The position numbers and the translations under genes are program-made. Shown here in pieces: positions 1 to 8,850 of a DNA stretch of 64,000 nucleotides; the first letter of the stretch is position 1, and each line of letters starts with the position of its first letter. Source of the DNA: Candidatus Binatia bacterium (GTDB taxonomy: Bacteria; Desulfobacterota; Binatia; UBA12015); assembly GCA_029248525.1 (NCBI GenBank), contig JAQWJE010000035.1, positions 1 through 64,000 of the forward strand, in the 5' to 3' direction. The notes beneath the pieces were generated by a model. The model did no database searches. It was not told the DNA's origin and was given only the letters and a program-made list of their open reading frames with translations.

Positions 1-476
1 GCGACCTTGGTCACATCACATCCCGGCGTGTTGTCGATACTGGCAAAAATATCGTCCAGCTTCTCCGGGCGCCCTTTGAAGTCGTGTGCCGACAGAATGA
101 TTTTGGCACCTAGGTGACGCAGTTCGGCCGTGGCATCCTGCAGGTCGGAGTTGGCAATCCAACGCGCGTACTCCAGATCAACATAGGCAGGGATCGCGCC
201 GCGTGCCGCCATCTGGTCGAGCAAGCCGACTCGTTCGGCCTCGGTACCTTCAAACGCCCCGCCTTCATCAGCCGACCGGCAGGTCAGAATGGAGGGCAGC
301 GGGCTTTCGCGGATCAGTGTTTCAACGGTATCGGGTCCGCGATCGTCGTCGGCGAGGCGATCGACGCGCCATTCGATCAGATCCGCGCCCGCGCCGCGGG
401 CGCGGACGCCATCTTCAAGTCCTCGATCGCATTCGGACGTCTCCGCGATCGTGATGGGTACCGCCACAATGCTCAT
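1..476 (-). CDS. aroD: Type I 3-dehydroquinate dehydratase, C-terminus cut by window edge
   Basis: Catalyses the third step of the shikimate pathway (3-dehydroquinate to 3-dehydroshikimate) through a Schiff-base lysine, in the cytoplasm. The 158 visible residues show the type I hallmarks in order: an IEWRVD strand with the substrate-binding acid and arginine (E35, R37), TCR followed by EGG near residues 65-73, the SAHDF motif with the catalytic histidine (H131) and, at the very edge, VTKVA with the Schiff-base lysine (K157). The family is usually 230-250 residues, so the last third lies outside the window. The start is the ATG at 474-476 on the reverse strand; the only upstream ATG nearby is out of frame. 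It diverges from a small zinc-ribbon gene, with a perfect hairpin between them. The assignment rests on motif order and spacing. Confidence 0.88.
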   Translation of the reverse strand, partial: MSIVAVPITIAETSECDRGLEDGVRARGAGADLIEWRVDRLADDDRGPDTVETLIRESPLPSILTCRSADEGGAFEGTEAERVGLLDQMAARGAIPAYVDLEYARWIANSDLQDATAELRHLGAKIILSAHDFKGRPEKLDDIFASIDNTPGCDVTKV

Positions 477-543
477 ATCTGCATTGTAGCGGGATCGGCA
501 GGAATTGCAGGCGCCCGCGCGACTTTGGGGCTACATTCGCCAC

Positions 544-580
544 GAAATGCCGGGCGGAAGTTCATTCCGCCCGGCATTTC
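544..580. promoter_or_regulatory. Perfect 16-bp inverted repeat between divergent genes
   Basis: Positions 544-559 and 565-580 are exact reverse complements around a 5-base loop (GTTCA). The stem is GC-rich in the middle and has AT ends. It lies between aroD (leftward from 476) and the zinc-ribbon gene (rightward from 609). No T-run follows on either strand, so it is not a classic intrinsic terminator here. It could be an operator, a 5' UTR hairpin, or a dispersed palindromic repeat. Confidence 0.6.
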
Positions 581-608
581 TGGTTCAATGGTGCCGGAGG
601 GTGTTGCG

Positions 609-776
609 ATGGAGGCTGTGGCAGAAACAAAAGAGACAAAGACCGAAGAAGGTGCCGTTCGCGAGATCGCCTGGATGGAATGCGACGCCTGCGGTGGCCC
701 CCTGAAAATCATGGGTCATTGCAAATACCTCTGCCAGCAATGTGGCTTTCTGCGGACCTGCATGGATACCGTCTAG
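609..776 (+). CDS. Small zinc-ribbon protein (55 aa)
   Basis: A 55-residue acidic-N-terminal protein with two cysteine knuckles, CDAC (about residues 24-27) and CQQC (about 44-47), plus a further Cys and His, typical of a single zinc ribbon. Biochemical role is unknown; such mini-proteins may bind nucleic acid or assist assembly of a larger complex. The ATG at 609 is preceded by a good GGAGG ribosome binding site at 596-600 with eight-base spacing, so I prefer it to the longer in-frame reading that begins at 114, whose extra N-terminus is merely antisense to aroD. It stands alone, convergent with the lipoprotein gene that ends at 820. Confidence 0.7.
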   Translation: MEAVAETKETKTEEGAVREIAWMECDACGGPLKIMGHCKYLCQQCGFLRTCMDTV

Positions 777-819
777 AACGAGGTCGCGCATCGCCATCGA
801 TGACGAGTCGCGGTGAATT

Positions 820-2091
820 TCATCGCCCGTAGCGCCTCTGCAGTTGTTGCTGACGTGTGGCCAGTTGCGCGCGGCGTCCGGCAGCATCGATCTCGGGAGT
901 GTCTGCGGGAAGGATGCTTCGTACATCGCCCAGTTTGACCAGTTGCGCGGTCGGGGCTTCTTCGTCGGTCAGAGGTGTGCGTACGCCCTGAAAGCGCAAA
1001 AAGAAGAGGCCTTCGGAAAGGCCGGTGCTGTCCAGCCAGTTCGGGACGCCGGGGTCGGTTGCCGAGATCACGTAATCATAGCGCCCATCGCTACCGAGAT
1101 GAGACTGGCCGCCGGTCAGACTGGTCTGCCGGTTGGCCCACTCGAGCGCATCAAACCAGTAGTTGCCCAATTGCAGTCCCTGATAGCGCGCGTCGGCCCT
1201 GGGCACGCTGACGACCAGAGCCTCGTCATTGGCCAGAGAGAACTTGCCTACGGCAGCGACTTGTCCGGCGAGTCCTTCGCTGCCGGTAAGCCGCGGTTTC
1301 ATGACGGCATTATCCGAGGTGAATAGCCGAACTTTGCCGATATAGGCCTGCCAGAATGCGGCCGAGTCCGGGACCGCGGCGCCGGCTTCGCGAATCTTGC
1401 GGGCCACGTCACCGACATCGGGGTTGGGTGCGGGCACACCGAGTTTGCCGACCTGATGGATCTCCACGCGTCCTGCTTTTTCGCTTGCCCAGTCCGAATA
1501 GGTCCACCGCACCAGCAGCAAGCCGGCCTCATCGTCTGTTTCGATCCAGTTTTGTGGATGAGCGGTGGGCCCGACAAAGACCTCGAAGTTTCCGTCGGCG
1601 TCCAGAGCCAGATTGTCCAGCGAAAGCGTGCCGACGTCGCGTAGCTTGCCGTTGACCCCTGGGGTGCCCGCAAATACCTGAAACGTCACATCAGCGGTCG
1701 TCCCGCGGGTGCCGCGCAGCACATAGTCGGCACCCGGTCGGATATGCGTACTTTCATAAAGATTGTCCGGATTCACCAACCCGGTGTGAGCTGACTCGGG
1801 AAATTGTGGTCGGAAGACCGGATAGTCCGGGTCACGGAAGACACCGCGTCCAACCTGCTGGATCAGGATCTCCGACAAATATCGTCCGCCATCGGCATTC
1901 TCACGGTCGCCACCAGCGGCGCGAGCCTTCTCGCCGACATCGGCGGCCGCATGCACGGAGTCTCCCAATGATCGCAGCGAGTTCCAGGGCTCACCTAGAT
2001 GTTCCGGTGAAGGTTGGCGCCTGGCGGTGCACCCGGACGTCAGAAGGATCGCGAGCGCACAGCCAAGAGGGACGAGGGGCGTTATTTTCAT
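820..2091 (-). CDS. Lipoprotein of unknown function with DUF1214-like region
   Basis: 423-residue exported protein. The N-terminus has a basic residue, a hydrophobic stretch and a lipobox ending LTSGC (Cys 21), so it is predicted to be lipidated and held at the cell envelope. Around residues 165-225 it has a pattern reminiscent of DUF1214: a 'DADGNFEVFV' strand, an N-W pair and an acidic segment leading to LLLVRWTYSDW. The function of that family is unclear. The start was moved to the ATG at 2089-2091 because a GGAAG site lies just upstream and the lipoprotein signal begins there; the longer reading adds 20 unrelated residues. It is the last gene of a leftward group, 147 bases after the SnoaL-like gene. 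Domain naming is tentative; the signal peptide is clear. Confidence 0.7.
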   Translation of the reverse strand: MKITPLVPLGCALAILLTSGCTARRQPSPEHLGEPWNSLRSLGDSVHAAADVGEKARAAGGDRENADGGRYLSEILIQQVGRGVFRDPDYPVFRPQFPESAHTGLVNPDNLYESTHIRPGADYVLRGTRGTTADVTFQVFAGTPGVNGKLRDVGTLSLDNLALDADGNFEVFVGPTAHPQNWIETDDEAGLLLVRWTYSDWASEKAGRVEIHQVGKLGVPAPNPDVGDVARKIREAGAAVPDSAAFWQAYIGKVRLFTSDNAVMKPRLTGSEGLAGQVAAVGKFSLANDEALVVSVPRADARYQGLQLGNYWFDALEWANRQTSLTGGQSHLGSDGRYDYVISATDPGVPNWLDSTGLSEGLFFLRFQGVRTPLTDEEAPTAQLVKLGDVRSILPADTPEIDAAGRRAQLATRQQQLQRRYGR

Positions 2092-2238
2092 ATCTTCCGC
2101 GGTATCGAAATTTGCGAGGACCGACAAATCGTCTCGAAATCCGGCGTTCATCGACCGGAGGCTCGCGAGGCCGGAACCGGCACGGCTTGCGATATGAATG
2201 TGGGCTGCCGTTGCGAATAGGCCGCCTGGCGGGAACTC

Positions 2239-2745
2239 TCAGCTCTTTTTCCAGAACTCCTGCCAGTTGTTCTCGGATTCCGGCAAGGTCCCCCGACCAG
2301 TTGCATTCTTCGGCCAATCGGCCGGTGCCAGACCAAGCGGGTTTTGTCCGGACTCGGCTCCATAGAAGAGCTGGTGTTTGCGGCGCACAAAGAACCACGC
2401 GTCGCCCCGCTTTTCATAGGTGTCGTCATAGCGAATCGCTTGCTGGATCCAGCGGTCGCCCTCCTGAATTTCTGCCCGACAATAGACATGTCCGGTCGCA
2501 TGCGTCTCGTCGACAAAATCGATCAGGTGATTGCCGACAAAGAGGATCGTGATGCCGACAGCGCGCAGTTGGCGATCAAAATCCGCGCGTAACGCCTCGC
2601 GGCCGCGGCGATCTCGCCCAACCTGCACCTCGGGGATAAAGCATCCAACCAGCGTGTCGAGATCACGGGTATCGGTGGCGTGTGCATAGCGGTAGGCGAG
2701 TTGCCGGATCTCGTCGCGACCCTGCGCCTTCTCGGCGCCATTCAT
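2239..2745 (-). CDS. SnoaL-like / NTF2-fold protein
   Basis: 168 residues with the organisation of SnoaL_4-type NTF2-fold proteins: an N-terminal helix (IRQLAYRYAHATDTRDLDTL), the CFIPEVQV strand and a later curved sheet with VGNHLIDF, ATGHVYCRAE and DTYEKRGDAWFFVRRKHQLFY. Members include ketosteroid-isomerase-like isomerases, dehydratases and non-catalytic binding proteins, so the exact reaction cannot be read from sequence. It sits four bases downstream of an acyl-CoA ligase gene and is almost certainly co-transcribed with it, which suggests work on the same CoA-linked or hydrophobic substrate. Confidence 0.75.
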   Translation of the reverse strand: MNGAEKAQGRDEIRQLAYRYAHATDTRDLDTLVGCFIPEVQVGRDRRGREALRADFDRQLRAVGITILFVGNHLIDFVDETHATGHVYCRAEIQEGDRWIQQAIRYDDTYEKRGDAWFFVRRKHQLFYGAESGQNPLGLAPADWPKNATGRGTLPESENNWQEFWKKS

Positions 2746-2749
2746 CGCT

Positions 2750-4345
2750 TCATCTCGTGGGTCTCTCGGAGTCCTTGTAGGTTTCGCGCAAACCCTTTTT
2801 GTCGATCTTGCCGGTGGCGTTGCGGGGAATGACGTCGAGGACTTCGAGTTGCTCGGGAATTTTCTGCAGCATCAGGCCGCGCCCTTTTAGGTACTCGACC
2901 ATCGTATCGAAGCCGATCGGGCTTTCGCCGGTTGCTGTTTGCACCACGGCGCATGCACGTTCACCTGTGGCCGGGTCGGGGATTCCGATGACCGCCACGT
3001 CTTCGATCGCGGCGTGCTCGTAGAGAAGATCCTCGATCTCTTTCGCGCTGATATTCTCGCCCTTGCGGATGATGACGTCCTTCAGTCGCCCCGTGATGGT
3101 AAGAAAGCCCTCGGCATCCAGGTGGCCCAGGTCACCGGTATGAAAGAAGCCCTTTTCGTCAAAGGCTTTTTCGTTGAGGGACTCGTCGAGATAGCCGCGA
3201 CAAAGTTGCGGCGCCTTGACGCGGATTTCACCTTCTTCGCCGATGGAAGCGTCCTTTCCCTCGAGCGTTACGAGCCGAAACGCGACCTCGGGAGGAGAAG
3301 CCTTGCCCTCGGTATGGGCGAGCGCTTCCTGCGAGTCGCCAACGGCGGCCATGGTCATGATCGGACATTCGGTCATGCCATAGCCCGAGACGATCCCGAC
3401 ACCACCCATCTCGTCGCGGATCTCGGTATGGAGTTGCGGGGGTTTGGGAGCGCCGCCCCCGGGAAAGGTGCGCACCTCCGGGAAGAGCGGACTGGTGTCG
3501 CCGGCAGCGACGCGCGCGCGTTGTGCGGCGAGATACGCCTGGTGAAAGGCGGTCCCGGCGGTCGCTTGCGTGACGCCATGACGGGCCAGCACCACCGGGG
3601 TGGTTTTCGCATCAAAGGCCGGCACCACGATAAACGCCGCGCCGGAGGCAAGAACACTGCCAAGCCAGCCGATGCCGCCTACATGTGTAAACGGGAAGAC
3701 CAGAGCGATGCGATCGCTCTCGTCCAGATGCAGGCATGAGGCCATGCCGCGCGCGGACGCGTCCAGAGTGAGATCGGTATGGCGTGCCCCTTTCGGATCC
3801 GAGGTGGTTCCCGAGCTGTAAAAGACCCAACGCACAGGGGCGTCTGCCGGCGTTGTCTCGGCCGGCGCGGGCGGTAGAGTGGCAGGGTCGCCGTCCGGCA
3901 GAATCTGATCGCAGACCATGACTTCCATCCCTGGTCGGTCGGCTGCCAGATCCGAGCCCATCTGCGGGTAGTCGAATTTCGGGTTTGCCGGAGGCAGAAT
4001 CAATAACTTCGTGCCGAATTGGGAGGCGATGAAGCCGACTTCCTTGTGGCGGTAGATCGGCAGAATCGGATTTTGCACAGCACCCAGCCGTGCCAGCGCG
4101 CCCACCAGAATCATCGACTCAAACCACGTAGGCAGCATCCACGAGACCGGGGTGCCTTCGCTTACACCGCGGGCGGCAAAGCCGGCGGCGGCCTTCAGGC
4201 ACGCGTCGCGATATTCACGGAAGGTCAATTCACGATCCTGATCATCGACGGCAAAGAGTGCGTCGGGGGTGGCCTGAGTGCGTGCCTCGATCAGCCCCCA
4301 GAGGCTGCCGGCCGAAAGAAGGTTGTCTGTTTGCAAGCGCGACAT
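2750..4345 (-). CDS. AMP-forming acyl-CoA synthetase
   Basis: 531-residue ANL-superfamily ligase predicted to activate a carboxylic acid with ATP and CoA. Visible motifs: the P-loop-like YSSGTTSDPKGARHT (about residues 176-190), the GYGMTE adenine-site motif (about 320), the HTGDLG motif, the hinge GRLKDVIIRKGENIS and the C-terminal catalytic lysine in NATGKIDKKGLRE. The substrate is not determinable; overall it resembles cyclohexanecarboxylate/long-chain ligases used in catabolic clusters. It starts five bases after the stop of the second ligase gene (FadD3-like) and ends four bases before the SnoaL-like gene, so the three form an operon. Confidence 0.85.
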   Translation of the reverse strand: MSRLQTDNLLSAGSLWGLIEARTQATPDALFAVDDQDRELTFREYRDACLKAAAGFAARGVSEGTPVSWMLPTWFESMILVGALARLGAVQNPILPIYRHKEVGFIASQFGTKLLILPPANPKFDYPQMGSDLAADRPGMEVMVCDQILPDGDPATLPPAPAETTPADAPVRWVFYSSGTTSDPKGARHTDLTLDASARGMASCLHLDESDRIALVFPFTHVGGIGWLGSVLASGAAFIVVPAFDAKTTPVVLARHGVTQATAGTAFHQAYLAAQRARVAAGDTSPLFPEVRTFPGGGAPKPPQLHTEIRDEMGGVGIVSGYGMTECPIMTMAAVGDSQEALAHTEGKASPPEVAFRLVTLEGKDASIGEEGEIRVKAPQLCRGYLDESLNEKAFDEKGFFHTGDLGHLDAEGFLTITGRLKDVIIRKGENISAKEIEDLLYEHAAIEDVAVIGIPDPATGERACAVVQTATGESPIGFDTMVEYLKGRGLMLQKIPEQLEVLDVIPRNATGKIDKKGLRETYKDSERPTR

Positions 4346-4350
4346 CGTTT

Positions 4351-5925
4351 TTACTCCTGCGTGCTGAGAATTTTTTCGGCCTGCTCGCGCAGAACGAATT
4401 TGGTGACTTTGCCCGAAGCGTTCACGGGAAGCTCGTCCACGATCTGGATGTATCGGGGCACCTTGTAGTTGGCCATATTCTCCCGGCTCCAGTCGCGGAC
4501 AATGTCGGCCGAGACCTCTTTGTCGGGCGCGGCCACAAGAAAGGCCATGCCGACCTCGCCCATCCGTTCGTCGGGAACGCCGATCACCGCGACCTGTGCG
4601 GCATAACCGCTATCGTAGAGCGCATTTTCAATCTCGGCCGGGTAACAGTTAAACCCGCCCATGATGAACATATCCTTGATCCGGTCGGTGATGCGCAGGT
4701 TGAAGTCGGCGTCAGCGACCGCGATGTCCCCGGTGTGGAGGAAGCCATCTTTGTCGATGGTTTTCTCGGTCTCTTCGGGGTTGGCGAAATACCCGCGCAT
4801 GACGTTATAGCCGCGCACGATCACTTCGCCGGGTTCGCCGGCGGGAACGTCGCGACCTTCGCTGTCGACCAGTCGGACTTCGACGCCGTCGATCGGTCGT
4901 CCCGAGGTGGTCGCAATGGTTTCGGCGGCATCTCCCTCGCGACACATGCTGACGATCCCGCAGGTTTCGGTCAGGCCGTATCCGGTAATAACCGTCTCGA
5001 AGCCGAGATCCTGGCGCATCTGGTTGATCAACTCGACCGGAATGGCAGCCGCTCCCGTGACGGCGAGTCGGAGCGAGGAGATATCGTGCCTTGCCAGATC
5101 GGGGTGGCTGAGGATGCTTTGGTAGATGGTCGGTGGTCCCGGCAACATGGTGATACGATCGGGTTCGATCCGCCGCAGGACTTCTTCAACGTCAAATGTG
5201 ATTTGTGGAAGGATCGTCGCCCCGCGAAGAATCGCTGACAGCCAGCCGGCCTTGTAGCCAAAGGCATGGAAGAAAGGATTGATGATCAGATAGCGATCGC
5301 CTTCGCGCAGGCCCACGCAGCCCGACCACGCCTCGAAGGCCCGCAGGTTCTGACCGTGAGCGCTCATCACGCCCTTGGGTTTTCCGGTCGTCCCCGAGGT
5401 GAAGAGAATATCCGAGAGGTCGTCGGGACCGATGGCCGCAATCTGTTCGTGAATGGTCTCGGCCGTAACGTCGTTGCTCGTGTCCAGAAAATCCTCCCAG
5501 GTATCAGCGCCGTCAGAGCGGCCACGGAAGGTGATCACCTTCTCGAGGGAGGGTACGTCCTGTTTGCGAATCTCGGTGGCATAGTCGACACCGAGGAAGT
5601 CACTGACCGTGCAGAGCATTTTTGCGCCACTATTTTGTAGAACGTAAGCGGCTTCGCCTGCCTTGAGTCGGGTATTCAGCGGGACGAGAACGCCTCCAGC
5701 GGATTGCAGGCCGATCGCTGCGAGGATCCATTCGGAATAATTCGGAGCCCAGATGGCCGCACGGTCGCCGGCTTGCAGGCCGGCTGCGCGGAAGGCTCGA
5801 CCAGCTCGCAAGCTGCCTTGGGCGAGTTCACGAAAGCTCAGGCGGATGTCGCCATCTTCGATCGCCGAGGCGTCGCCGAAGCGGTCGCCGGCGCTTTGTA
5901 CCAATGCGGGAATGCTGTGTTCCAT
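4351..5925 (-). CDS. FadD3-like acyl-CoA synthetase
   Basis: 524-residue AMP-forming CoA ligase. It carries ILFTSGTTGKPKGVM (P-loop), GYGLTETCG, HTGDIA, DRIKDMFIMGGFNCYPAE (hinge) and the catalytic lysine in NASGKVTKF. From memory of the family, the FIMGGFN-YPAE segment and overall layout are closest to mycobacterial FadD3, which activates the steroid C/D-ring intermediate HIP (the hexahydroindanedione propanoate). The start is the ATG at 5923-5925, preceded by CAGGAAA at good spacing; a longer reading to 6039 adds an unrelated N-terminus. Presence of an IpdC-like gene near 56.3 kb and an igr-like operon near 32-36 kb supports a steroid role, but short- or branched-chain acyl substrates remain possible. 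Confidence 0.75.
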   Translation of the reverse strand: MEHSIPALVQSAGDRFGDASAIEDGDIRLSFRELAQGSLRAGRAFRAAGLQAGDRAAIWAPNYSEWILAAIGLQSAGGVLVPLNTRLKAGEAAYVLQNSGAKMLCTVSDFLGVDYATEIRKQDVPSLEKVITFRGRSDGADTWEDFLDTSNDVTAETIHEQIAAIGPDDLSDILFTSGTTGKPKGVMSAHGQNLRAFEAWSGCVGLREGDRYLIINPFFHAFGYKAGWLSAILRGATILPQITFDVEEVLRRIEPDRITMLPGPPTIYQSILSHPDLARHDISSLRLAVTGAAAIPVELINQMRQDLGFETVITGYGLTETCGIVSMCREGDAAETIATTSGRPIDGVEVRLVDSEGRDVPAGEPGEVIVRGYNVMRGYFANPEETEKTIDKDGFLHTGDIAVADADFNLRITDRIKDMFIMGGFNCYPAEIENALYDSGYAAQVAVIGVPDERMGEVGMAFLVAAPDKEVSADIVRDWSRENMANYKVPRYIQIVDELPVNASGKVTKFVLREQAEKILSTQE

Positions 5926-6040
5926 CGATTTATTTCCTGTCGGGGAAGGTTGTGTCCGGTTTCGATAATTGAGTCCTTCAGACTTAGCGAAGGACACCGA
6001 GATGGGCGAACCATTCCTGAACATGGTTTGCCCGGCCACT

Positions 6041-6424
6041 TCATCTCATGGTCGAATTGTCCTGAGCAAGGGCCGGGATCGGCCAGGTTTCGATTTCGGG
6101 TATTGGTTGCGTAAAGAGCCTCGCCTCGGCGGCGGCCGCGAGATCGAGTCGCCGGAAGAAAACTTCGAGCTCGTCCATCCATCCCGGAATCTCGAGTCCG
6201 GCAAAGCAGGGGGGCACGTCAGCCAGTCGTTGGCGAGCTTTGTCCCATTGCCCCTGACAACCGCGAGGGTTGCCGCGACGAAGGTGCTCGAGAGACACGA
6301 CGATATGGAGCAGGCCCTGCAAATGCCTCCGCCGTTTGCCTTCGGCTTCGCGCCAGAGATCTTCGAGGGACTCGTGGGCCTCGAACCATTGCCGGCTCCG
6401 GATGAGGTCGAGAGCGTCTGCCAT
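6041..6424 (-). CDS. DUF309 family protein
   Basis: 127-residue helical protein with the DUF309 signature: WFEAHESLEDLWREAEG near the N-terminus, a QGLLHIVVSLEHLRRGNPRGC helix, then a repeat-like helical region. DUF309 proteins are small, widespread and of unknown function. The start is ATG (6422-6424) or the adjoining GTG (6425-6427); neither has a strong ribosome binding site. It is the first gene of the leftward group that continues with the FadD3-like ligase after a 115-base gap, and it diverges from the DEAD-box helicase. Confidence 0.8.
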   Translation of the reverse strand: MADALDLIRSRQWFEAHESLEDLWREAEGKRRRHLQGLLHIVVSLEHLRRGNPRGCQGQWDKARQRLADVPPCFAGLEIPGWMDELEVFFRRLDLAAAAEARLFTQPIPEIETWPIPALAQDNSTMR

Positions 6425-6698
6425 CACACCGCAGACTGTACAGGTTTTGTGACCGCCGGCAGAGCGCGATGGCAGGGTGTTTTGAGCGGGGCTGGTTTTT
6501 TCGTTGCGACCCAGCTATAGTTGAAATGCAAGTACGCACCGAGACACAATGTCTTGAAGCGTGACGGCGACAACAGCACCTCTCGATCAACGACCGAGGT
6601 CGCGCCGTTTCTCTAGAATCTTTCCCGTTCCTGTTGTGTGGGTCAGAACCAGAGGCCGTAAAGGTTCCAAGAGGGAATCTCTGCGGCGGAGATCCACA

Positions 6699-8057
6699 TT
6701 GTCAACGAAGAAAAAGGAAATTGCGAAGCCCGAGCTGGGCTTTGCCGGGTTTGAGTTGCATGCGTCCCTCAACAAGGGACTTCGCGAGGCCGGGTTTCTC
6801 GATCCGCGCCCCATTCAGGAAAAGACGATTCCGGCAGGAATGGAAGGACGAGACGTGCTGGGGCTGGCGCAAACTGGAACCGGCAAAACCGCAGCTTTTG
6901 CCTTGCCGATTCTGGACCAGAGGATTCGGAACCAGAGCAAGGGCCCAACGGCTCTGATCCTGGCACCGACCCGTGAGCTGGCCAATCAAATTGATGCCGA
7001 GATCCGCACGCTCGCCAAGTTCACCTCGATGCGCACGGTCACGGTATTCGGTGGCAAGTCCATCAAGATGCAGGCGCAAGCCTTGCGGCGACATCCCGAG
7101 ATTATCGTGGGCTGCCCGGGGCGCGTTCTTGACCTGCTCAAACAGGGGGAATTGGATCTCGGACGCATCAAGACCGTGGTGCTGGATGAAGCGGACCATA
7201 TGTTCGATATGGGCTTCCTGCCCGATGTGAAACGCATTCTTTCGGCCTGTCCCGATGAACGCCAGAACCTTCTGTTCTCGGCGACCATGCCCAAGGAGAT
7301 CCGCCATCTGGCGGATCGGATGTTGCTGAATCCACAAGTGGTCGAGTTGGCGCATTCCGCTCCGGCCGACCGGATTGAGCATGTTCTGGCGCCGGTGCCG
7401 CAGGACCAGAAGCGTGACCTTCTCGAGTCGATTCTCAAGAGCGACGATTGCCAGACCGCGATCGTCTTCACCCGGACCAAGCATCGTGCGCGCCAGATGG
7501 CCGTGAAACTCGACAAGCAGGGCCATCGCGCGGTTGCCCTGCAGGGGAATATGTCTCAGGTGCAACGCGACCGTGCGATGGATGGGTTTCGCAAGGGTAA
7601 ATTCGATATTCTGGTTGCGACCGATATCGCTGCTCGCGGCCTCGATGTGGCGGGAGTTTCCTATGTGATCAACTTCGATCCTCCCAGCACGCCGGAGACT
7701 TACACCCATCGGATCGGTCGGACGGGTCGTGCCGAGTTGAGCGGCAAAGCGGTGACTTTTGTGACCCGCGAGGACCGTGATTGGATTCGGGATACGGAGC
7801 GCTATCTGAAATCACCGATCGAGCGGCAGCAGTTTGATGGCGTCGATGCGGAGAACCTCGAAGCAGCGCCGTCGAAGCCGGCGGCGGCAGCCAGGCCGAA
7901 AAATCCGAACGCTCGAAAATCCTATGGCAAGAAGCCGGCCTTGCAAAAATCCCGTCAGCGAAAGCCTCAGCCAGGTGGTAGCGGGGGCCGTCGCGGTGGA
8001 CCCGGCCGTGCTCGCGATGGAGCCAGCGCGAAGGCCGGCAATCGCAGCCGAGGCTGA
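6699..8057 (+). CDS. DEAD-box ATP-dependent RNA helicase (RhlE/DeaD type)
   Basis: RNA helicase core of two RecA domains with all main motifs: Q motif region DPRPIQEKTIP, motif I AQTGTGKT, Ia PTRELA, II DEAD, III SAT, and VI HRIGRTGR. The C-terminal tail of about 60 residues is rich in Lys, Arg, Gly and Pro, as in RhlE-type proteins that bind structured RNA. I place the start at the TTG at 6699, where GGCGGAG sits about seven bases upstream; the open frame continues upstream to 6561, but that part has no helicase-like sequence and no ATG lies closer to the domain. A perfect hairpin directly after the stop should terminate transcription. Roles in ribosome maturation or cold adaptation are usual for the family. 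Confidence 0.9.
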   Translation: MSTKKKEIAKPELGFAGFELHASLNKGLREAGFLDPRPIQEKTIPAGMEGRDVLGLAQTGTGKTAAFALPILDQRIRNQSKGPTALILAPTRELANQIDAEIRTLAKFTSMRTVTVFGGKSIKMQAQALRRHPEIIVGCPGRVLDLLKQGELDLGRIKTVVLDEADHMFDMGFLPDVKRILSACPDERQNLLFSATMPKEIRHLADRMLLNPQVVELAHSAPADRIEHVLAPVPQDQKRDLLESILKSDDCQTAIVFTRTKHRARQMAVKLDKQGHRAVALQGNMSQVQRDRAMDGFRKGKFDILVATDIAARGLDVAGVSYVINFDPPSTPETYTHRIGRTGRAELSGKAVTFVTREDRDWIRDTERYLKSPIERQQFDGVDAENLEAAPSKPAAAARPKNPNARKSYGKKPALQKSRQRKPQPGGSGGRRGGPGRARDGASAKAGNRSRG

Positions 8058-8060
8058 AAT

Positions 8061-8088
8061 TTGCGGGTGCCCTCATGGGCACCCGCAA
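8061..8088. terminator. Bidirectional hairpin terminator between convergent genes
   Basis: Perfect 12-bp stem (8061-8072 with 8077-8088) and a 4-base TCAT loop, lying three bases after the helicase stop and three bases before the stop of the opposing methyltransferase gene. Position and symmetry suit a shared terminator, although neither flank has a long T-run. Confidence 0.75.
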
Positions 8089-8091
8089 GGC

Positions 8092-8742
8092 TCAACCCCG
8101 AAAGACCGAGATCTCGGCCGCGTCGGGCCGGTCCGTGTATTCAATCGTGGAGATATGGTGGGACGAGTCGTACTTGCCGCAAGTACGAACGTAGTTGAGG
8201 TAGCTCTCGGGGTTGAACAGAGGCCCGACGTTGTCGGCAAAGATCACCGCACCCGGGCGCAGTAATTGGTGTTTCTCTAGAGCCTTCAGATCTTCTTCGT
8301 AGAGATCCTTCCAGTGGTCGAGAAAAACCAGATCGAAGGGGCTTGGTAGGGAGGGAATCCTGTCGCCCGAGGCACCGGCAATGATCTCGACCCGATCGGC
8401 GAGGCCGGCAAAGGCGACGATATCGCGTGCCCCTTCGACGGATTCGGGGTCGATTTCCACGCAGGTTAATTGCGCTTGCGAGGGCAGGTCGCGTGCGATC
8501 AGGATCGCAGAATATCCGCAGTAGCTGCCGAACTCGAGAACGCGTGCCTCCGGCGAAAGTTTCTTCACCTCTTTGGTGAGCAGGGGGCCTTTCTCCGGCC
8601 CCACATTCATGAGGAAGAAATGGTCCTCGGCATATTGATCCAGTGTGCTCAGGACCTTCGTGGGGTTCCCCTCTTCGGCGTTGGCCAATACGAAATCGCG
8701 CACCTCAAGTGGTTTGCCGAATCCATCTTCCATCTTCGCCAT
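8092..8742 (-). CDS. SAM-dependent O-methyltransferase, catechol-OMT type
   Basis: 216 residues strongly resembling the catechol O-methyltransferase family. In order: FFLMNVGPEKGPLL, the SAM-binding LEFGSYCGYSA (motif I), VEIDPE (SAM ribose acid), FAGL.DRVEIIAGASG, and the metal/catechol motif VFLDHWKDLYEED followed by FADN, which supply the Mg2+-binding Asp, Asp and Asn. The likely reaction is methylation of a catechol-type diphenol in the cytoplasm. No close functional partner is evident: it converges with the helicase and diverges from the TauE-type permease. Confidence 0.85.
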   Translation of the reverse strand: MAKMEDGFGKPLEVRDFVLANAEEGNPTKVLSTLDQYAEDHFFLMNVGPEKGPLLTKEVKKLSPEARVLEFGSYCGYSAILIARDLPSQAQLTCVEIDPESVEGARDIVAFAGLADRVEIIAGASGDRIPSLPSPFDLVFLDHWKDLYEEDLKALEKHQLLRPGAVIFADNVGPLFNPESYLNYVRTCGKYDSSHHISTIEYTDRPDAAEISVFRG

Positions 8743-8850
8743 CTGCAGTCTCCTTGTTTGGAATGGATTTTAGCCTTCGACGGGCGGGGTTCCAAGGCAC
8801 CCCGAGGAATCGAGTTGCTTCGCCTGCCTTCGGACTGCGATATTCCGAGC

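Noticed and set aside
114-776. 220-residue rightward reading covering the zinc-ribbon gene
   Set aside because: Its first 165 residues are antisense to aroD, and a good ribosome binding site supports the internal ATG at 609. Only the short form is kept.
4258-5238. 326-residue rightward open frame
   Set aside because: Antisense to the two acyl-CoA ligase genes; sequence has no motif.
6702-7709. 335-residue leftward open frame
   Set aside because: Antisense to the DEAD-box helicase core.
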